A stretch of DNA of 64,000 bases from Thalassospira lohafexi (lineage in GTDB: Bacteria; Pseudomonadota; Alphaproteobacteria; Rhodospirillales; Thalassospiraceae), in NCBI RefSeq assembly GCF_002844275.1, contig NZ_NXGX01000005.1:62001-126000 (forward strand). The letters run 5' to 3'. The notes under the pieces are model-generated. The model saw only the letters and a list, made by a program, of their open reading frames with translations, did no database searches and was not told the origin of the DNA. Position numbers and translations under genes: made by a program. Each line of letters begins with the position of its first letter. Position 1 is the first letter of the stretch. Shown in pieces: positions 1 to 9,181 of this stretch.

Positions 1-2
1 TT

Positions 3-419
3 GAATTCCCGTTGGCCCTTGCGACTGTGATCGCCTTTGAAGCATGGCGGTATTTCCCGCTGTCGTTCCTGTTTATTCTCGCCCGGATGCAGTCGATATC
101 CTCAGACATGTATGAGGCCGCCGAGGTCGATGGTGCGTCCCCGCTGCAACAGTTCTGGCACATCTCCCTGCCGCAGCTTCTGGGCATTCTATCGACCCTG
201 TTTTTGCTGCGCTTCATTTGGACGTTCAACAAATTCGACGACATCTTCCTTCTGACCGGCGGGGCTGCGGGCACGCGGACCTTGACCGTCGATGTCTATG
301 AACAGGGCTTTGCCCTTTCAAACCTTGGCGCCGGGGCGGCCGTGGCCGTCGCCATCTTCATCCTGCTTCTGGTCTTTGCCGTGTTCTACTTCAAATTCGT
401 CCATCGGGAGGATCAGTAA
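3..419 (+). CDS. Sugar ABC transporter permease (MalF/UgpA type), 5' end outside window
   Basis: C-terminal about 139 residues of an inner-membrane permease of a carbohydrate ABC importer. The frame is open to the window edge, so the gene begins upstream. The EAA loop that docks on the ATPase is visible as EAAEVDGASPLQQFWHISLP around residues 36-55 of the visible part, followed by hydrophobic segments and a short charged tail. The stop codon shares one base with the start of the next permease (TAATG), so the two are translationally coupled. The sugar cannot be told from this fragment; the binding protein and any regulator must lie upstream. Confidence 0.9.
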   Translation, partial: EFPLALATVIAFEAWRYFPLSFLFILARMQSISSDMYEAAEVDGASPLQQFWHISLPQLLGILSTLFLLRFIWTFNKFDDIFLLTGGAAGTRTLTVDVYEQGFALSNLGAGAAVAVAIFILLLVFAVFYFKFVHREDQ

Positions 420-1648
420 TGCGTATCGGTACGGGTCTTCTACTTTCCCTGATTTCGGGCCTGATCTGGGGCGTGATTGCCATTGTCATTACCGGCATCT
501 CACTGACCCTGATCACCGGGCTTGCCGCCACCCCGATCATTTCGGCCGGTGCGCTTGCCGGGGCGGTCAATGCCGCGATCATTATCTCGCGCGCGCCTAA
601 AAACCGCACACCGGGATTGTATCTTGTCGCCTTTGCCGCGGTGGTGATTGCGATGATGCTGGTGTCCTTTGGCATGCCGTTCAGTCTGTCATTCTCCCAA
701 AACTCTGCCACTCAGGCCTTTGGCGTTGGCCTGATTGCACTGGCCATCACCTTTGCCAACCGCATGTGCCTGATGGACGCCCATGCGGGGATGCTCAAAC
801 GCTACAGCTTTGATCTTGTCATTGTGCGCGTGTTCAAGGGGCTTGGCTTTGTGTTTTTCAGCGTGATCGTCATCCTGCCATTCTATGTGATGGTGATGAC
901 CAGCCTGAAAAACCAGCAAGACCTGTTTTTGAACCCGCTTGATCTGTCGATTGATCTCTCGCAGGGTTTTGCCAGCCTGACCGACAGTTATGTCGAACTG
1001 TTTACCCAGTTCAATTTTGGCAGTTTCCTTCTGACATCGACCATTGTCTCCGTCTCGACCGTCCTTATCACGCTGGCCTTTTCCATTCCCGGTGCCTATG
1101 CGGTGGCGCGTCTGAAATTCCCCGGCCAGACCGTGCTTTCAAGCTCGATCCTTCTGATCTATCTCGTGCCCATGATCGTTCTGGTGATCCCGCTTTATGC
1201 GGTGTTTAGCCAGCTTGGCCTGCGCAACTCGCTGGTTGGCCTTTTGATTGTCTATCCGGCCACCACGGTTCCCGTCGCCCTTTACATGCTTCAGGGATAT
1301 TTTCGCGGCATTCCCGCCGAACTCGAAGAAGCCGGTTTGATGGATGGACTGTCGCGCCTTGGTGTAATTTGGAAAATCACCCTGCCGCTTGCCCTTCCCG
1401 CCCTTGCATCGGTCTCGCTTTATGTCTTCATGATTGCGTGGAACGAGTTTCTGTTTGCCTTCATGTTCCTCGATGATCCGGGCATTTTCACCCTGTCACG
1501 CGGGGTTGTCTCGCTCAATTCCTCCGAGGTTCCGCGCCAACATCTGATGGCCGGTGCGGTGATTGCCACCGTGCCGATATTGGCGATTTTCCTGTGGTTT
1601 GAACGCTTCCTTGTTCAGGGCCTGACGGCCGGGAGTGTCAAGGGATGA
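419..1648 (+). CDS. Sugar ABC transporter permease (MalG/UgpE type) with extra N-terminal membrane region
   Basis: 409-residue inner-membrane permease. Residues from about 135 to the end are a standard MalG-family permease, with the EAA loop ELEEAGLMDGLSRLGVIWKI near residue 300 and the closing segment found in this family. The first 130 residues add roughly three to four hydrophobic segments ending in a short basic stretch, which ordinary MalG proteins of 270-300 residues lack. The start is fixed by the one-base overlap with the preceding permease. It is the partner of that permease and of the ATPase at 1748. The role of the extension is unknown to me. Confidence 0.85.
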   Translation: MRIGTGLLLSLISGLIWGVIAIVITGISLTLITGLAATPIISAGALAGAVNAAIIISRAPKNRTPGLYLVAFAAVVIAMMLVSFGMPFSLSFSQNSATQAFGVGLIALAITFANRMCLMDAHAGMLKRYSFDLVIVRVFKGLGFVFFSVIVILPFYVMVMTSLKNQQDLFLNPLDLSIDLSQGFASLTDSYVELFTQFNFGSFLLTSTIVSVSTVLITLAFSIPGAYAVARLKFPGQTVLSSSILLIYLVPMIVLVIPLYAVFSQLGLRNSLVGLLIVYPATTVPVALYMLQGYFRGIPAELEEAGLMDGLSRLGVIWKITLPLALPALASVSLYVFMIAWNEFLFAFMFLDDPGIFTLSRGVVSLNSSEVPRQHLMAGAVIATVPILAIFLWFERFLVQGLTAGSVKG

Positions 1649-1747
1649 TCATGTCACCAATCCATCAAATGCCCGTACGGCATTGCGCACCATCCACACC
1701 ATTCATAAAAAAAACGCCCACCGCCAAAGATCAGGAGGCCAAATAAA

Positions 1748-2803
1748 ATGGGTCAGATCGAACTCAAAGACATCCGTAAATCATTTGGCGGTGTCGAGGT
1801 TATCAAAGGCATCGACCTTCAAATCGACGAGGGCGAGTTGGTGATTTTCGTCGGCCCGTCAGGCTGTGGGAAATCCACCTTGCTGCGCCTGATTTCCGGT
1901 CTGGTCGAGGCCAGCGACGGTCAGATCATCATTGATGGCGATGACGTGACGGGCAAGCCCCCCGCCGAACGTGAACTATCCATGGTGTTTCAGTCCTACG
2001 CGCTTTATCCGCACAAATCGGTGCGTGAAAACATGGGCTTTGCGCTGACTGTGGCTGGCATGCCCAAATCCGACATCACCGCCAAGGTTGATGAGGCCGC
2101 CGCGACCCTGAAACTCGAAGACTACCTTGACCGCAAACCAAAGGCCCTGTCAGGCGGGCAACGTCAACGCGTTGCGATTGGCCGCGCCATTGTCCGCGAA
2201 CCGCGTGCGTTTTTGTTTGATGAACCGCTCTCGAACCTTGATGCCGCACTCCGGGTCGAGATGCGTCTTGAAATCGCCCGCCTGCATCGGAAACTCGGCG
2301 CGACCATGGTTTATGTCACCCATGATCAGGTCGAAGCCATGACGCTTGCCGACAAAATCGTTGTGCTGCAAGCAGGCCAGATCGAACAAATCGGCTCCCC
2401 GCTTGATCTGTATCGGAATCCCGGCAACCTGTTCGTCGCACAGTTTATCGGCTCGCCGAAAATGAATGTGGTGGATTGCACCGGTGTTGGCACCACGCTG
2501 ACCTTTGGCAATCGCAACACATCCGATATTGCGCGCAATGCCGACGGGGCGACCAAAATGGGCATCCGTCCCGAACATATGTCGCTGTGTGCCGAAAAGG
2601 ACGGCATCCTTGTCGGTCAGATTGATGTGATGGAACATCTCGGCTCGGACAGCTTTGCCTATGTCAATGTCACCGATGTCGGACTTTTCACCGTGCGCAT
2701 CGTCGGCCATTCCGAGGCTGTCGTCGGCGATGTGGTCGGGCTGACGTTCGGATCGGAAAATGTGCATCTGTTCGATGCCGCCGAAAAAACCATTCCGGCC
2801 TGA
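1748..2803 (+). CDS. ABC transporter ATP-binding protein, UgpC/MsmX type
   Basis: 351-residue cytoplasmic ATPase that powers the two permeases just upstream. Walker A is GPSGCGKST at residues 36-44, the signature is LSGGQRQR near 135, Walker B is FLFDEP, and the switch His lies in VTHDQVEAM. The C-terminal about 110 residues form the TOBE/OB regulatory region typical of the carbohydrate CUT1 ATPases. AGGAGG at 1734-1739 gives a good ribosome site. A 99-base gap separates it from the permease. A hairpin terminator follows at 2854. Confidence 0.95.
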   Translation: MGQIELKDIRKSFGGVEVIKGIDLQIDEGELVIFVGPSGCGKSTLLRLISGLVEASDGQIIIDGDDVTGKPPAERELSMVFQSYALYPHKSVRENMGFALTVAGMPKSDITAKVDEAAATLKLEDYLDRKPKALSGGQRQRVAIGRAIVREPRAFLFDEPLSNLDAALRVEMRLEIARLHRKLGATMVYVTHDQVEAMTLADKIVVLQAGQIEQIGSPLDLYRNPGNLFVAQFIGSPKMNVVDCTGVGTTLTFGNRNTSDIARNADGATKMGIRPEHMSLCAEKDGILVGQIDVMEHLGSDSFAYVNVTDVGLFTVRIVGHSEAVVGDVVGLTFGSENVHLFDAAEKTIPA

Positions 2804-2853
2804 TCGATGATGCACTTTAATCCTCATACAATTAAAATGCGGTCAAATGTCAC

Positions 2854-2906
2854 CCAAATGGCGGGCCATGATCGGGTCCCTGGTTCGCCATTTGGTCATT
2901 TTCTTA
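2854..2906 (+). terminator. Hairpin terminator after sugar ABC operon
   Basis: Perfect 10-bp inverted repeat CCAAATGGCG (2854-2863) / CGCCATTTGG (2886-2895) with a 22-base loop, followed by a T-rich stretch. It lies between the ATPase gene and the oppositely oriented Lrp gene, so it probably ends the sugar operon. Confidence 0.65.
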
Positions 2907-2964
2907 AAATGAATAATAAAGATGATTATTCAAAATAATTGAAGAATAAAAACAGCCCGAACCG

Positions 2965-3402
2965 CTACTTCAGCGACCCCAGAACCGCCAGACTTTCATA
3001 GCGTTTGATATAGGGTTCATGAAACACCCGATCGACAAATGCGCTGTATTCTTCCATGTCAGTGACTTGAATTCGCAACACAAAATCATGTGCACCCGTC
3101 ACATGATGACATTGGACAACTTCGGGCATTTTCGCAAAGGCCTCACGCATCAACATATACCGATCCGGCCGGTCGCGCTCCATGGTCAAAAGCACGATAA
3201 CCATCATCTTTTTGCCAAAAACCTTAGGCGATACAATCGCAACATCGCGCTCAATCACGCCAGTTTCGCGCAACCGCTGAACCCGGCGCAAACAGGCCGC
3301 CGACGACAGCCCGACACGGTCGGCAAGCTCGCTGCCCGTCAAACGGCTGTTTTCCTGCAACAGTTCAAGCAGGCGATGGTCGAATTTATCAAGCTCCGCC
3401 AC
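2965..3402 (-). CDS. Lrp/AsnC family transcriptional regulator
   Basis: 145-residue DNA-binding protein. Residues 5-60 are the AsnC-type helix-turn-helix (LLELLQENSRLTGSELADRV then SSAACLRRVQRL), and residues 65-140 the RAM ligand-binding fold. Start codon is GTG, supported by AGGAAG nine bases upstream. It is transcribed away from the DUF1127 gene. Members of this family sense amino acids or related small molecules. No metabolic target stands out next to it, so its ligand and regulon are unknown. Confidence 0.93.
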   Translation of the reverse strand: MAELDKFDHRLLELLQENSRLTGSELADRVGLSSAACLRRVQRLRETGVIERDVAIVSPKVFGKKMMVIVLLTMERDRPDRYMLMREAFAKMPEVVQCHHVTGAHDFVLRIQVTDMEEYSAFVDRVFHEPYIKRYESLAVLGSLK

Positions 3403-3618
3403 GGTTCAGTCTTCCTGGTTCATCATGATGTAACACCCTGTAAACAAGGATGACCCAAGCCGCCAGCGAAAGAAAATCGTTTTTATAAAATTTTTGCGGA
3501 AATCTCGCACCGAATTGCGAAGTTTGCGCGCCAAACAACATATCGCAGGCGTAGTTTATCTGTGGGTTCAGAGGAAACTCTAACCCCTTATTAGCAAACA
3601 AACTAGCGAGCCAGCATC

Positions 3619-3852
3619 ATGCCAGCACATGTTACGACTGATCCCCTCGTCGCCACCACCAATGTTGCGCCGACTTCGGCCGCATCTGTCTGGCGCTGGC
3701 TCGTCCTTTTGCCGCGCAAATGGGCCCACGCATACAAGATCGCCCGCGACACCCAAATGCTGCGGTCGGCCCCGCGCGAAGTTCTTGACGATATCGGCAT
3801 TGCACGCCGCGACGTTCAATTCGCTTGCGAACATGGTCGTCTGCCGAACTGA
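3619..3852 (+). CDS. Small DUF1127 (YjiS-like) protein
   Basis: 77 residues. The C-terminal half carries the DUF1127 pattern LRSAPREVLDDIGIARRDV, a short amphipathic, Arg-rich domain common in alphaproteobacteria, often in several copies per genome. Several DUF1127 proteins bind RNA or influence phosphate and carbon metabolism, but nothing here fixes a function. It is a single-gene unit: about 215 bases of AT-rich DNA in front (shared with the divergent Lrp gene) and a strong intrinsic terminator behind. Confidence 0.85.
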   Translation: MPAHVTTDPLVATTNVAPTSAASVWRWLVLLPRKWAHAYKIARDTQMLRSAPREVLDDIGIARRDVQFACEHGRLPN

Positions 3853-3906
3853 GACCCATTCCCCATCGACAAACAGGCGCCCCACCCTGTTTGCTGATGT
3901 GATGAA

Positions 3907-3950
3907 AAGCCTGCCGGTACATATCCTGTATCGGCAGGCTTTTTTCTTTT
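3907..3950 (+). terminator. Intrinsic terminator after DUF1127 gene
   Basis: 10-bp stem AAGCCTGCCG (3907-3916) / CGGCAGGCTT (3932-3941) followed by a run of six T and then CTTTT. Textbook Rho-independent terminator. Confidence 0.9.
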
Positions 3951-4028
3951 CGGGGTGGTTACCCGTCGGTTACCTGCGCCCCCGCAATGATGCGCCATAA
4001 CAAGCCAAAAGAGAGAGATGAGGCGGTC

Positions 4029-4490
4029 ATGCAATATCAGCTTAAAATCAATGGTGAATCCCGAACCGTTGACGCCGAACCGGGCACCCCGTTGCTGTGG
4101 GTTCTGCGCGACGAACTGCAACTTACCGGCACCAAATTTGGCTGCGGAGTTGCCTATTGCGGCGCCTGTACGGTGCATGTCGATGGCTATCCGACCCGGT
4201 CCTGCCAGACCTTTGTCGAGGATGCGGTCGAAACCGAAATCACCACCATCGAAGGGGCCACCGACAAAGTTGCCGAGGCCGTTCAGGCCGCTTGGCGTGA
4301 AAAGGATGTGGTGCAGTGTGGCTGGTGTCAGTCAGGTCAGATCATGTCGGCCATCGGTCTTTTGACCGAAAACCCCAGCCCGACCGATGCAGACATCAAG
4401 GAATACATGTACGGCAATGCGTGCCGGTGCGTGACCTATGTCCGCATTAACGAAGCCATCAAGCTCGCATCGCAAAAGCTGGAGGCCTAA
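4029..4490 (+). CDS. [2Fe-2S] small subunit of molybdenum hydroxylase (isoquinoline 1-oxidoreductase alpha type)
   Basis: 153-residue electron-transfer subunit carrying two [2Fe-2S] clusters. The N-terminal plant-ferredoxin-like cluster is seen in CGVAYCGACTV and the C-terminal four-helix cluster in CGWCQSGQI plus CRCVTYVRI. Start taken at 4029 (MQYQLKING), which fits family length and the AGAGAG purine tract at 4012-4017; an upstream in-frame ATG at 3987 would add a tail absent from the family. It pairs with the large subunit 3 bases downstream. There is no separate FAD subunit gene, as in IorAB-type enzymes, which pass electrons to cytochromes or quinones. Confidence 0.93.
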   Translation: MQYQLKINGESRTVDAEPGTPLLWVLRDELQLTGTKFGCGVAYCGACTVHVDGYPTRSCQTFVEDAVETEITTIEGATDKVAEAVQAAWREKDVVQCGWCQSGQIMSAIGLLTENPSPTDADIKEYMYGNACRCVTYVRINEAIKLASQKLEA

Positions 4491-4493
4491 GCC

Positions 4494-6662
4494 ATGACAA
4501 TCAATGTTTCACGCCGTGGTTTCCTCAAAGCAACCGCTGCTGGCACCACCGCCCTTTTGGTCGGTGTAAACGCCAAGGGTGTTCTGGCCGCGGGCAGCAC
4601 CGCATCCGCCGCCACCGATTTGAACCCGTTTGTTAAAATCGATGCCGATGGCACGGTCACTGTCATCATCAAGCATTTTGAAATGGGTCAGGGCACGACA
4701 ACCGGACTGACCACGCTGGTCGCCGAAGAACTTGATGCCGACTGGGATGCTGTCGCCATTGATTTCGCACCGGCCAATACCGAACGGTATAAAAACCTGT
4801 TCTTTGGCGCACAGGGGACCGGTGGGTCGACCTCAATCGCCAATTCGTTCATGCAATACCGCGAAGCCGGTGCAGCCGCACGTGATCTTTTGGTCCGGGC
4901 CGCCGCCCAGAAATGGGGTGTGGATGCCAGCAGCATTTCGGTTGAAAACGGCATGCTGACATCTGGTGGCAATTCTGCGCATTTCGGTGAGTTTGTGGCC
5001 ATCGCCGCAACGCTTGAAGCAATCGAAAAACCAACGGTCAAAACCCCCGATCAGTTCAAACTGATTGGCAGCGAAAAACTGCACCGCAAGGACAATACCG
5101 GCAAAACCAATGGCACCGCGATGTTTGCCATGGATGTCAATCTGCCCGGCATGATTTATGCCGCGATCATGCGCAGCCCGAAATTTGGCGGCACGGTCGT
5201 GTCGTTTGACGATAGTGGCGCCAAAGACGTTGGTGGCTTTATCGCCGCACAGGTTCTGCCCAACAAGGCCGGCGTGGTGGCGTTTGGCAAAAACACGTGG
5301 GCGGCGTTTCAGGCCCGTGATGCGCTGTCGGTTGAGTGGGATTTCAGTGCGGCTGAAACGCGCAGCACCGATGCCATGATCGCCGATCACAAGGCGATGC
5401 TTGATGCCCCGCAATTTGACGTCAATCACGAAGTCCCACTGGCCTCCGTCGCCCCGATTTTGGCCGATGCGGCCACAACGATTGACGCAGAATTCGATTT
5501 CCCGTTTCTGGCACACGCGCCGCTGGAGCCGGAAAACTGCACGATTGAACCCACCGAAAAGGGTGTTCGCGTCTATGACGGTTGCCAGTTCCCGACCTTT
5601 ACCCAGCCAATGGTCGCCGCCATCCTTGAACTTGACCCGTCACAGGTCGAGGTCAAAACGCTTTATGCCGGTGGATCATTCGGACGGCGCGCCAATGCCA
5701 CGTCTGATTACAATACCGAAGCCGCGATGGCCTTTGCCGTTTCCGGGCGCAAGGTTCCGGTCAAACTGGTCTGGAGCCGCGAAGACGATATCAAAGGCGG
5801 TTATTACCGCCCCATGGCCGCCCATCGCGCGAAAATCGGTCTTGATGCCGATGGCAAGATCATAGGTTGGGACCACCGGGTTGCGGTTAAGTCCATCGTC
5901 AAGGGCACACCCATGGCCGGTATGGTCCAGAACGATGTCGACCCGACATCGGCCGAAGGGGTTTCTGAAAGTCTTTATAACGTGCCCAATTTCGGCATTG
6001 GCCTCAGCGATTTCCAAACCCCGGTTCCGATCAACTGGTGGCGTTCGGTCGGGCATAGCCATACCGGGTTTGTCATGGAAACCCTGATGGATATGGTCGC
6101 AACCCAAACCGGGCAAGACCCCATTGAGATGCGTCTTTCGATGCTCGATGGTGGTACTGCCAATCAGGCCCGCATGATCGAAGCCATCAAACTGGTCCGT
6201 GACATATCGGGCTGGAAAAAAGGCGATAAGCGCGGCTTTGCCAGCCACCTTTCGTTTAATACATGTGTTGCGGTTGTTGCCGATATCACGGTTGAGGAAA
6301 CCAGTGTGCACGTCAACAAACTGTTCATGTCCGTCGAATGCGGGGTTGCCATCAACCCCGATGTGATCCGGGCACAGATGGAGGGCGGGGCCGGATTTGC
6401 GCTGAGCACCATCTTGCGCAATCAGATCACACTGACCGACGGGGAAGTCGATCAATACAACTTCCCGGACTATGAGCTTCTGCGCAACGAAGAGATGCCT
6501 GAAATCGAAGTCGCAATTGTTCCGTCAAACAATGCACCAACCGGTGTTGGCGAACCGGGCGTTCCCCCGACCGGACCGGCTGTCGCCAATGCCATTTTTG
6601 CACAAACCGGAAAGCGGATCATGGATCTTCCCATGACCAAGGCCGGTTTCGACTTCGTGTAA
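4494..6662 (+). CDS. Molybdopterin-binding large subunit of molybdenum hydroxylase (isoquinoline 1-oxidoreductase beta type), Tat exported
   Basis: 722-residue catalytic subunit. The N-terminus carries a twin-arginine signal (SRRGFLKATAAG, residues 6-17), so the folded enzyme with its small subunit probably reaches the periplasm. The rest matches the xanthine-oxidase-type Mo domains of the IorB branch, including GQGTTTGL near the N-terminus, GGSFGRRA in the middle and the catalytic Glu region GVGEPGVPPTGPAVANA close to the C-terminus. GGAGG eight bases before the ATG supports the start. Such enzymes hydroxylate N-heterocycles or oxidise aldehydes; the true substrate is not visible. XdhC and MocA-like genes follow, as expected for a sulfurated molybdenum cofactor enzyme. 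Confidence 0.93.
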   Translation: MTINVSRRGFLKATAAGTTALLVGVNAKGVLAAGSTASAATDLNPFVKIDADGTVTVIIKHFEMGQGTTTGLTTLVAEELDADWDAVAIDFAPANTERYKNLFFGAQGTGGSTSIANSFMQYREAGAAARDLLVRAAAQKWGVDASSISVENGMLTSGGNSAHFGEFVAIAATLEAIEKPTVKTPDQFKLIGSEKLHRKDNTGKTNGTAMFAMDVNLPGMIYAAIMRSPKFGGTVVSFDDSGAKDVGGFIAAQVLPNKAGVVAFGKNTWAAFQARDALSVEWDFSAAETRSTDAMIADHKAMLDAPQFDVNHEVPLASVAPILADAATTIDAEFDFPFLAHAPLEPENCTIEPTEKGVRVYDGCQFPTFTQPMVAAILELDPSQVEVKTLYAGGSFGRRANATSDYNTEAAMAFAVSGRKVPVKLVWSREDDIKGGYYRPMAAHRAKIGLDADGKIIGWDHRVAVKSIVKGTPMAGMVQNDVDPTSAEGVSESLYNVPNFGIGLSDFQTPVPINWWRSVGHSHTGFVMETLMDMVATQTGQDPIEMRLSMLDGGTANQARMIEAIKLVRDISGWKKGDKRGFASHLSFNTCVAVVADITVEETSVHVNKLFMSVECGVAINPDVIRAQMEGGAGFALSTILRNQITLTDGEVDQYNFPDYELLRNEEMPEIEVAIVPSNNAPTGVGEPGVPPTGPAVANAIFAQTGKRIMDLPMTKAGFDFV

Positions 6663-6668
6663 GGCATA

Positions 6669-6722
6669 CTGCCCGGAGAACCAAATTTCTTCCCCCCCCC
6701 CTCCCTTGTGTTCTCCGGGCAG
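6669..6722 (+). terminator. Long-loop hairpin between hydroxylase and maturation genes
   Basis: Perfect 13-bp inverted repeat CTGCCCGGAGAAC (6669-6681) / GTTCTCCGGGCAG (6710-6722) with a 28-base loop containing a run of ten C (6692-6701). Only a weak T run (CCCCTTTTCC) follows, so it may be a partial terminator or a 3'-end stabiliser for the enzyme mRNA that lowers expression of xdhC. Confidence 0.6.
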
Positions 6723-6749
6723 CCCCTTTTCCCTTGAAGGGAACAGATA

Positions 6750-7775
6750 ATGAGCAACCAACTTTCTGCGATGCTAAACGCCTGGCATGCGAACCGTGAC
6801 GCCACCGAATGGGTTTTGGGCACGGTGTATCGCACCGACGGCTCGGCCTATCGCAAGGCCGGGGCGATGATGCTGATCAATGGTCATGGACAGCAGTTCG
6901 GCCTGCTTAGCGGTGGCTGCCTTGAGGCCGATATTATTCGCAATGCCCGCAAGGCCATGATCACCGGCAAGGCGGTGATGCTGGTCTATGATGGCAATGA
7001 CGAAGATGATCTGTCGTTCAAGCTTGGTGTGGGCTGCGGCGGCACGGTCTACATCATGTTGCAACCGGTCACCGCCCAAAATGATCTCGGCCTGTCCGAT
7101 TTGCATCACGCTTTGACACAGCGCGAAAGTGGTCGGTATTTTCAGAAAGTCGGCGACGTTGCCGGACATTTTGAAACCGGCGATATCACCGGACACGACA
7201 GCCCACAACAGTCCGCCCATATTGAAAAGCGGACCGATGGTGACTGGCTGATCACACCGATCCGCCCTGAACCCCATGTTCTGGTGGTCGGGGGCGGGCT
7301 TGATGCGCGCCCCGTGATTAACATCGCCCATGAAATGGGATGGGTGACGACACTTGTTGATCCGCGTGCCGCCAATGCACGCGCCGAACATTTCGCACAT
7401 GCAGATACGATTTTGCGCAAGATTGACGATGATCTTACCCGCCATGTGTTTGAGGCCAAAGTCGATGCCGTTATCCTTATGGCCCATAGCATCAGCATTG
7501 ATGGCGATGCCCTTGCGGTCCTTAAAAACACACCGATCAAACATCTGTCGGCCTTGGGCCCCAATCATCGCTTTGCCGAGGTGTTGAAGCACGCCGGGAT
7601 CAACCGTTCTGATCTGGCATTTGATATCTCCAGCCCTGCCGGTCTTGATATCGGCGGACAACTGCCAGAAAGCATTGCCCTTTCGATGCTGTCGGGCATT
7701 CATGCCGGACTGTTTAAACAAAGTGCCGTGCCCGCCGTTTCCGCTGTTCCCGCCATGGCGCGTGCCGCAGAATGA
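6750..7775 (+). CDS. xdhC: XdhC/CoxI family molybdenum hydroxylase maturation factor
   Basis: 341-residue cytoplasmic protein. The N-terminal XdhC/CoxI domain shows LLSGGCLEADI and GVGCGGTVYIML; the C-terminal half is a Rossmann-like domain starting with VLVVGGGLDARPVINIA near residue 175. XdhC proteins bind the molybdenum cofactor and help its sulfuration and insertion into xanthine-dehydrogenase-type enzymes, which fits its place behind the hydroxylase genes. AAGGGAACAG before the ATG serves as ribosome site. The last residues form a low-complexity Ala/Pro tail. Confidence 0.92.
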   Translation: MSNQLSAMLNAWHANRDATEWVLGTVYRTDGSAYRKAGAMMLINGHGQQFGLLSGGCLEADIIRNARKAMITGKAVMLVYDGNDEDDLSFKLGVGCGGTVYIMLQPVTAQNDLGLSDLHHALTQRESGRYFQKVGDVAGHFETGDITGHDSPQQSAHIEKRTDGDWLITPIRPEPHVLVVGGGLDARPVINIAHEMGWVTTLVDPRAANARAEHFAHADTILRKIDDDLTRHVFEAKVDAVILMAHSISIDGDALAVLKNTPIKHLSALGPNHRFAEVLKHAGINRSDLAFDISSPAGLDIGGQLPESIALSMLSGIHAGLFKQSAVPAVSAVPAMARAAE

Positions 7776-7788
7776 TACCGTTAGCGTG

Positions 7789-8403
7789 ATGAACACATCT
7801 GCCAAGGCCAAGCCCCCGCCCCACCCTCTTGCCGTGCTGCTTCTTGCCGCAGGTGAAAGTGCGCGGTTTGGCGGACGCAAACAGCTTGCCGATATCAACG
7901 GCAGCCCGATGATCTGCCACACCATCGAGGCATTAAGCACGATTGCCGGGGCAGATTTGTTTGTGGTTCTGGGTGCCTTTCAGGATGACATCGCGCCTGT
8001 GATCAACGCGCCTGCCCATATTATCAAAAATGACAGTTGGGCATCGGGCATGAGCAGTTCCATCGCGGCCGGAATGGCCAAAATCCAGCATCACGGGTCT
8101 TATGATGGCGTTTTGATTGCGCTGTGTGATCAGGTCCGTCTTGGCCGTGCCGATTATGATAAACTGATTGCCGCGTTCGACGGACAGAATATCGTGGCCA
8201 CCCGCCATGATGACGGATTTGGTGTTCCGGCGATTTTCCCGGCACATATGTTTAAATCGCTCGCGGTGCTCAATGGGCAGGCCGGCGCACGCAAGGTTCT
8301 GAATGGGGCGCACCATGAAGTGATTGGCGTCGATCTGCCAAATGCGGCAGATGATATCGATACACAAGATGATCTGATCGCAATGCGCGCGCAGAACACC
8401 TAA
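7789..8403 (+). CDS. MobA/MocA-like molybdenum cofactor nucleotidyltransferase
   Basis: 204-residue cytoplasmic nucleotidyltransferase. The nucleotide-binding motif LLAAGESARFGGRKQL is at about residues 14-29, followed by the ALCDQVRLGRADY and GFGVPAIFP segments of the MocA/IspD-like fold. MocA attaches CMP to molybdopterin for xanthine-dehydrogenase-family enzymes, so together with xdhC this completes a maturation set for the hydroxylase. The start at 7789 lies 13 bases after xdhC; a longer open frame upstream overlaps xdhC and is not credible. CMP specificity is inferred from context. Confidence 0.88.
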   Translation: MNTSAKAKPPPHPLAVLLLAAGESARFGGRKQLADINGSPMICHTIEALSTIAGADLFVVLGAFQDDIAPVINAPAHIIKNDSWASGMSSSIAAGMAKIQHHGSYDGVLIALCDQVRLGRADYDKLIAAFDGQNIVATRHDDGFGVPAIFPAHMFKSLAVLNGQAGARKVLNGAHHEVIGVDLPNAADDIDTQDDLIAMRAQNT

Positions 8404-8495
8404 GTAAGCGATTTGGCGACGACATGAATGTTTCGGGCAGCCCCCCGATTGGAAGTGCGGCATACTTGACCGCCGCAGGAAAAGAGACGACGTGA

Positions 8496-9176
8496 ATGAA
8501 AGCAACTGCAAACATCATGGTCCTTCTGGTCGAGGACAACATGGATATCGCCGCCACCATCAGTGATTATCTGACGATAGAAGGCGTTGAATGCGACCAT
8601 GCCTATGACGGGGAAACCGCCTATCAACGCGCGTTGACCGGTGAATATGACGTCATCCTGCTTGATGTCATGTTGCCGTTTCGCGATGGGTTGAGCATTT
8701 GCCGGGCCCTGCGCGATGAAGGCATCGACACGCCGGTCTTGATGCTGACCGCACGCGATACCCTTGAAGACAAGGTCGAAGGGTTCCATGCCGGGGCGGA
8801 TGATTATCTGGTTAAGCCGTTTGAGCTTGAAGAACTTTTGCTGCGTACGCGGGTCCTGTCACGTCGGCGCAGTGGCGAGGTCAAACGGTTTGCGCTGCGC
8901 GATTTGATGATTGATTTTGAAAACCGGTCGGTTGTCCGGTCAGGTCAAAACATCAATGTATCGCCAACCGGCTGGACCATTTTGGAGGTGCTGGCACAGA
9001 ACAGCCCACGGGTTGTCACCCGGTCGCGTTTGTCGATGGCGCTGTGGCAGGGGGACCCGCCCGATACCAATGCGCTGAAAACGCATCTTTACAAATTGCG
9101 TCATCGGATCGACAAACCGTTTGAGCAAAATCTGATTCACACCATTCCGGGCCAGGGCGTGGCCCTGCGCGAGTAA
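8496..9176 (+). CDS. OmpR-family response regulator
   Basis: 226-residue DNA-binding response regulator. The receiver domain (residues 8-120) has the acidic pocket VEDN and the phospho-acceptor Asp at about 57 in VILLDVMLP, the conserved Thr in MLTARD and Lys in YLVKPF. Residues 130-225 form the winged-helix OmpR/PhoB output domain. The partner kinase starts five bases after the stop. The pair follows the molybdenum hydroxylase cluster on the same strand, but nothing in the sequence shows what it senses. Confidence 0.95.
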   Translation: MKATANIMVLLVEDNMDIAATISDYLTIEGVECDHAYDGETAYQRALTGEYDVILLDVMLPFRDGLSICRALRDEGIDTPVLMLTARDTLEDKVEGFHAGADDYLVKPFELEELLLRTRVLSRRRSGEVKRFALRDLMIDFENRSVVRSGQNINVSPTGWTILEVLAQNSPRVVTRSRLSMALWQGDPPDTNALKTHLYKLRHRIDKPFEQNLIHTIPGQGVALRE

Positions 9177-9181
9177 CTGTT

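Noticed and set aside
5676..6455. 259-codon minus-strand frame over the hydroxylase gene
   Set aside because: Shadow of the large subunit gene; no motif and no ribosome site.
6774..7940. 388-codon open frame on the minus strand over xdhC
   Set aside because: Antisense to xdhC and the MocA-like gene, both with recognisable motifs; its translation shows no domain.
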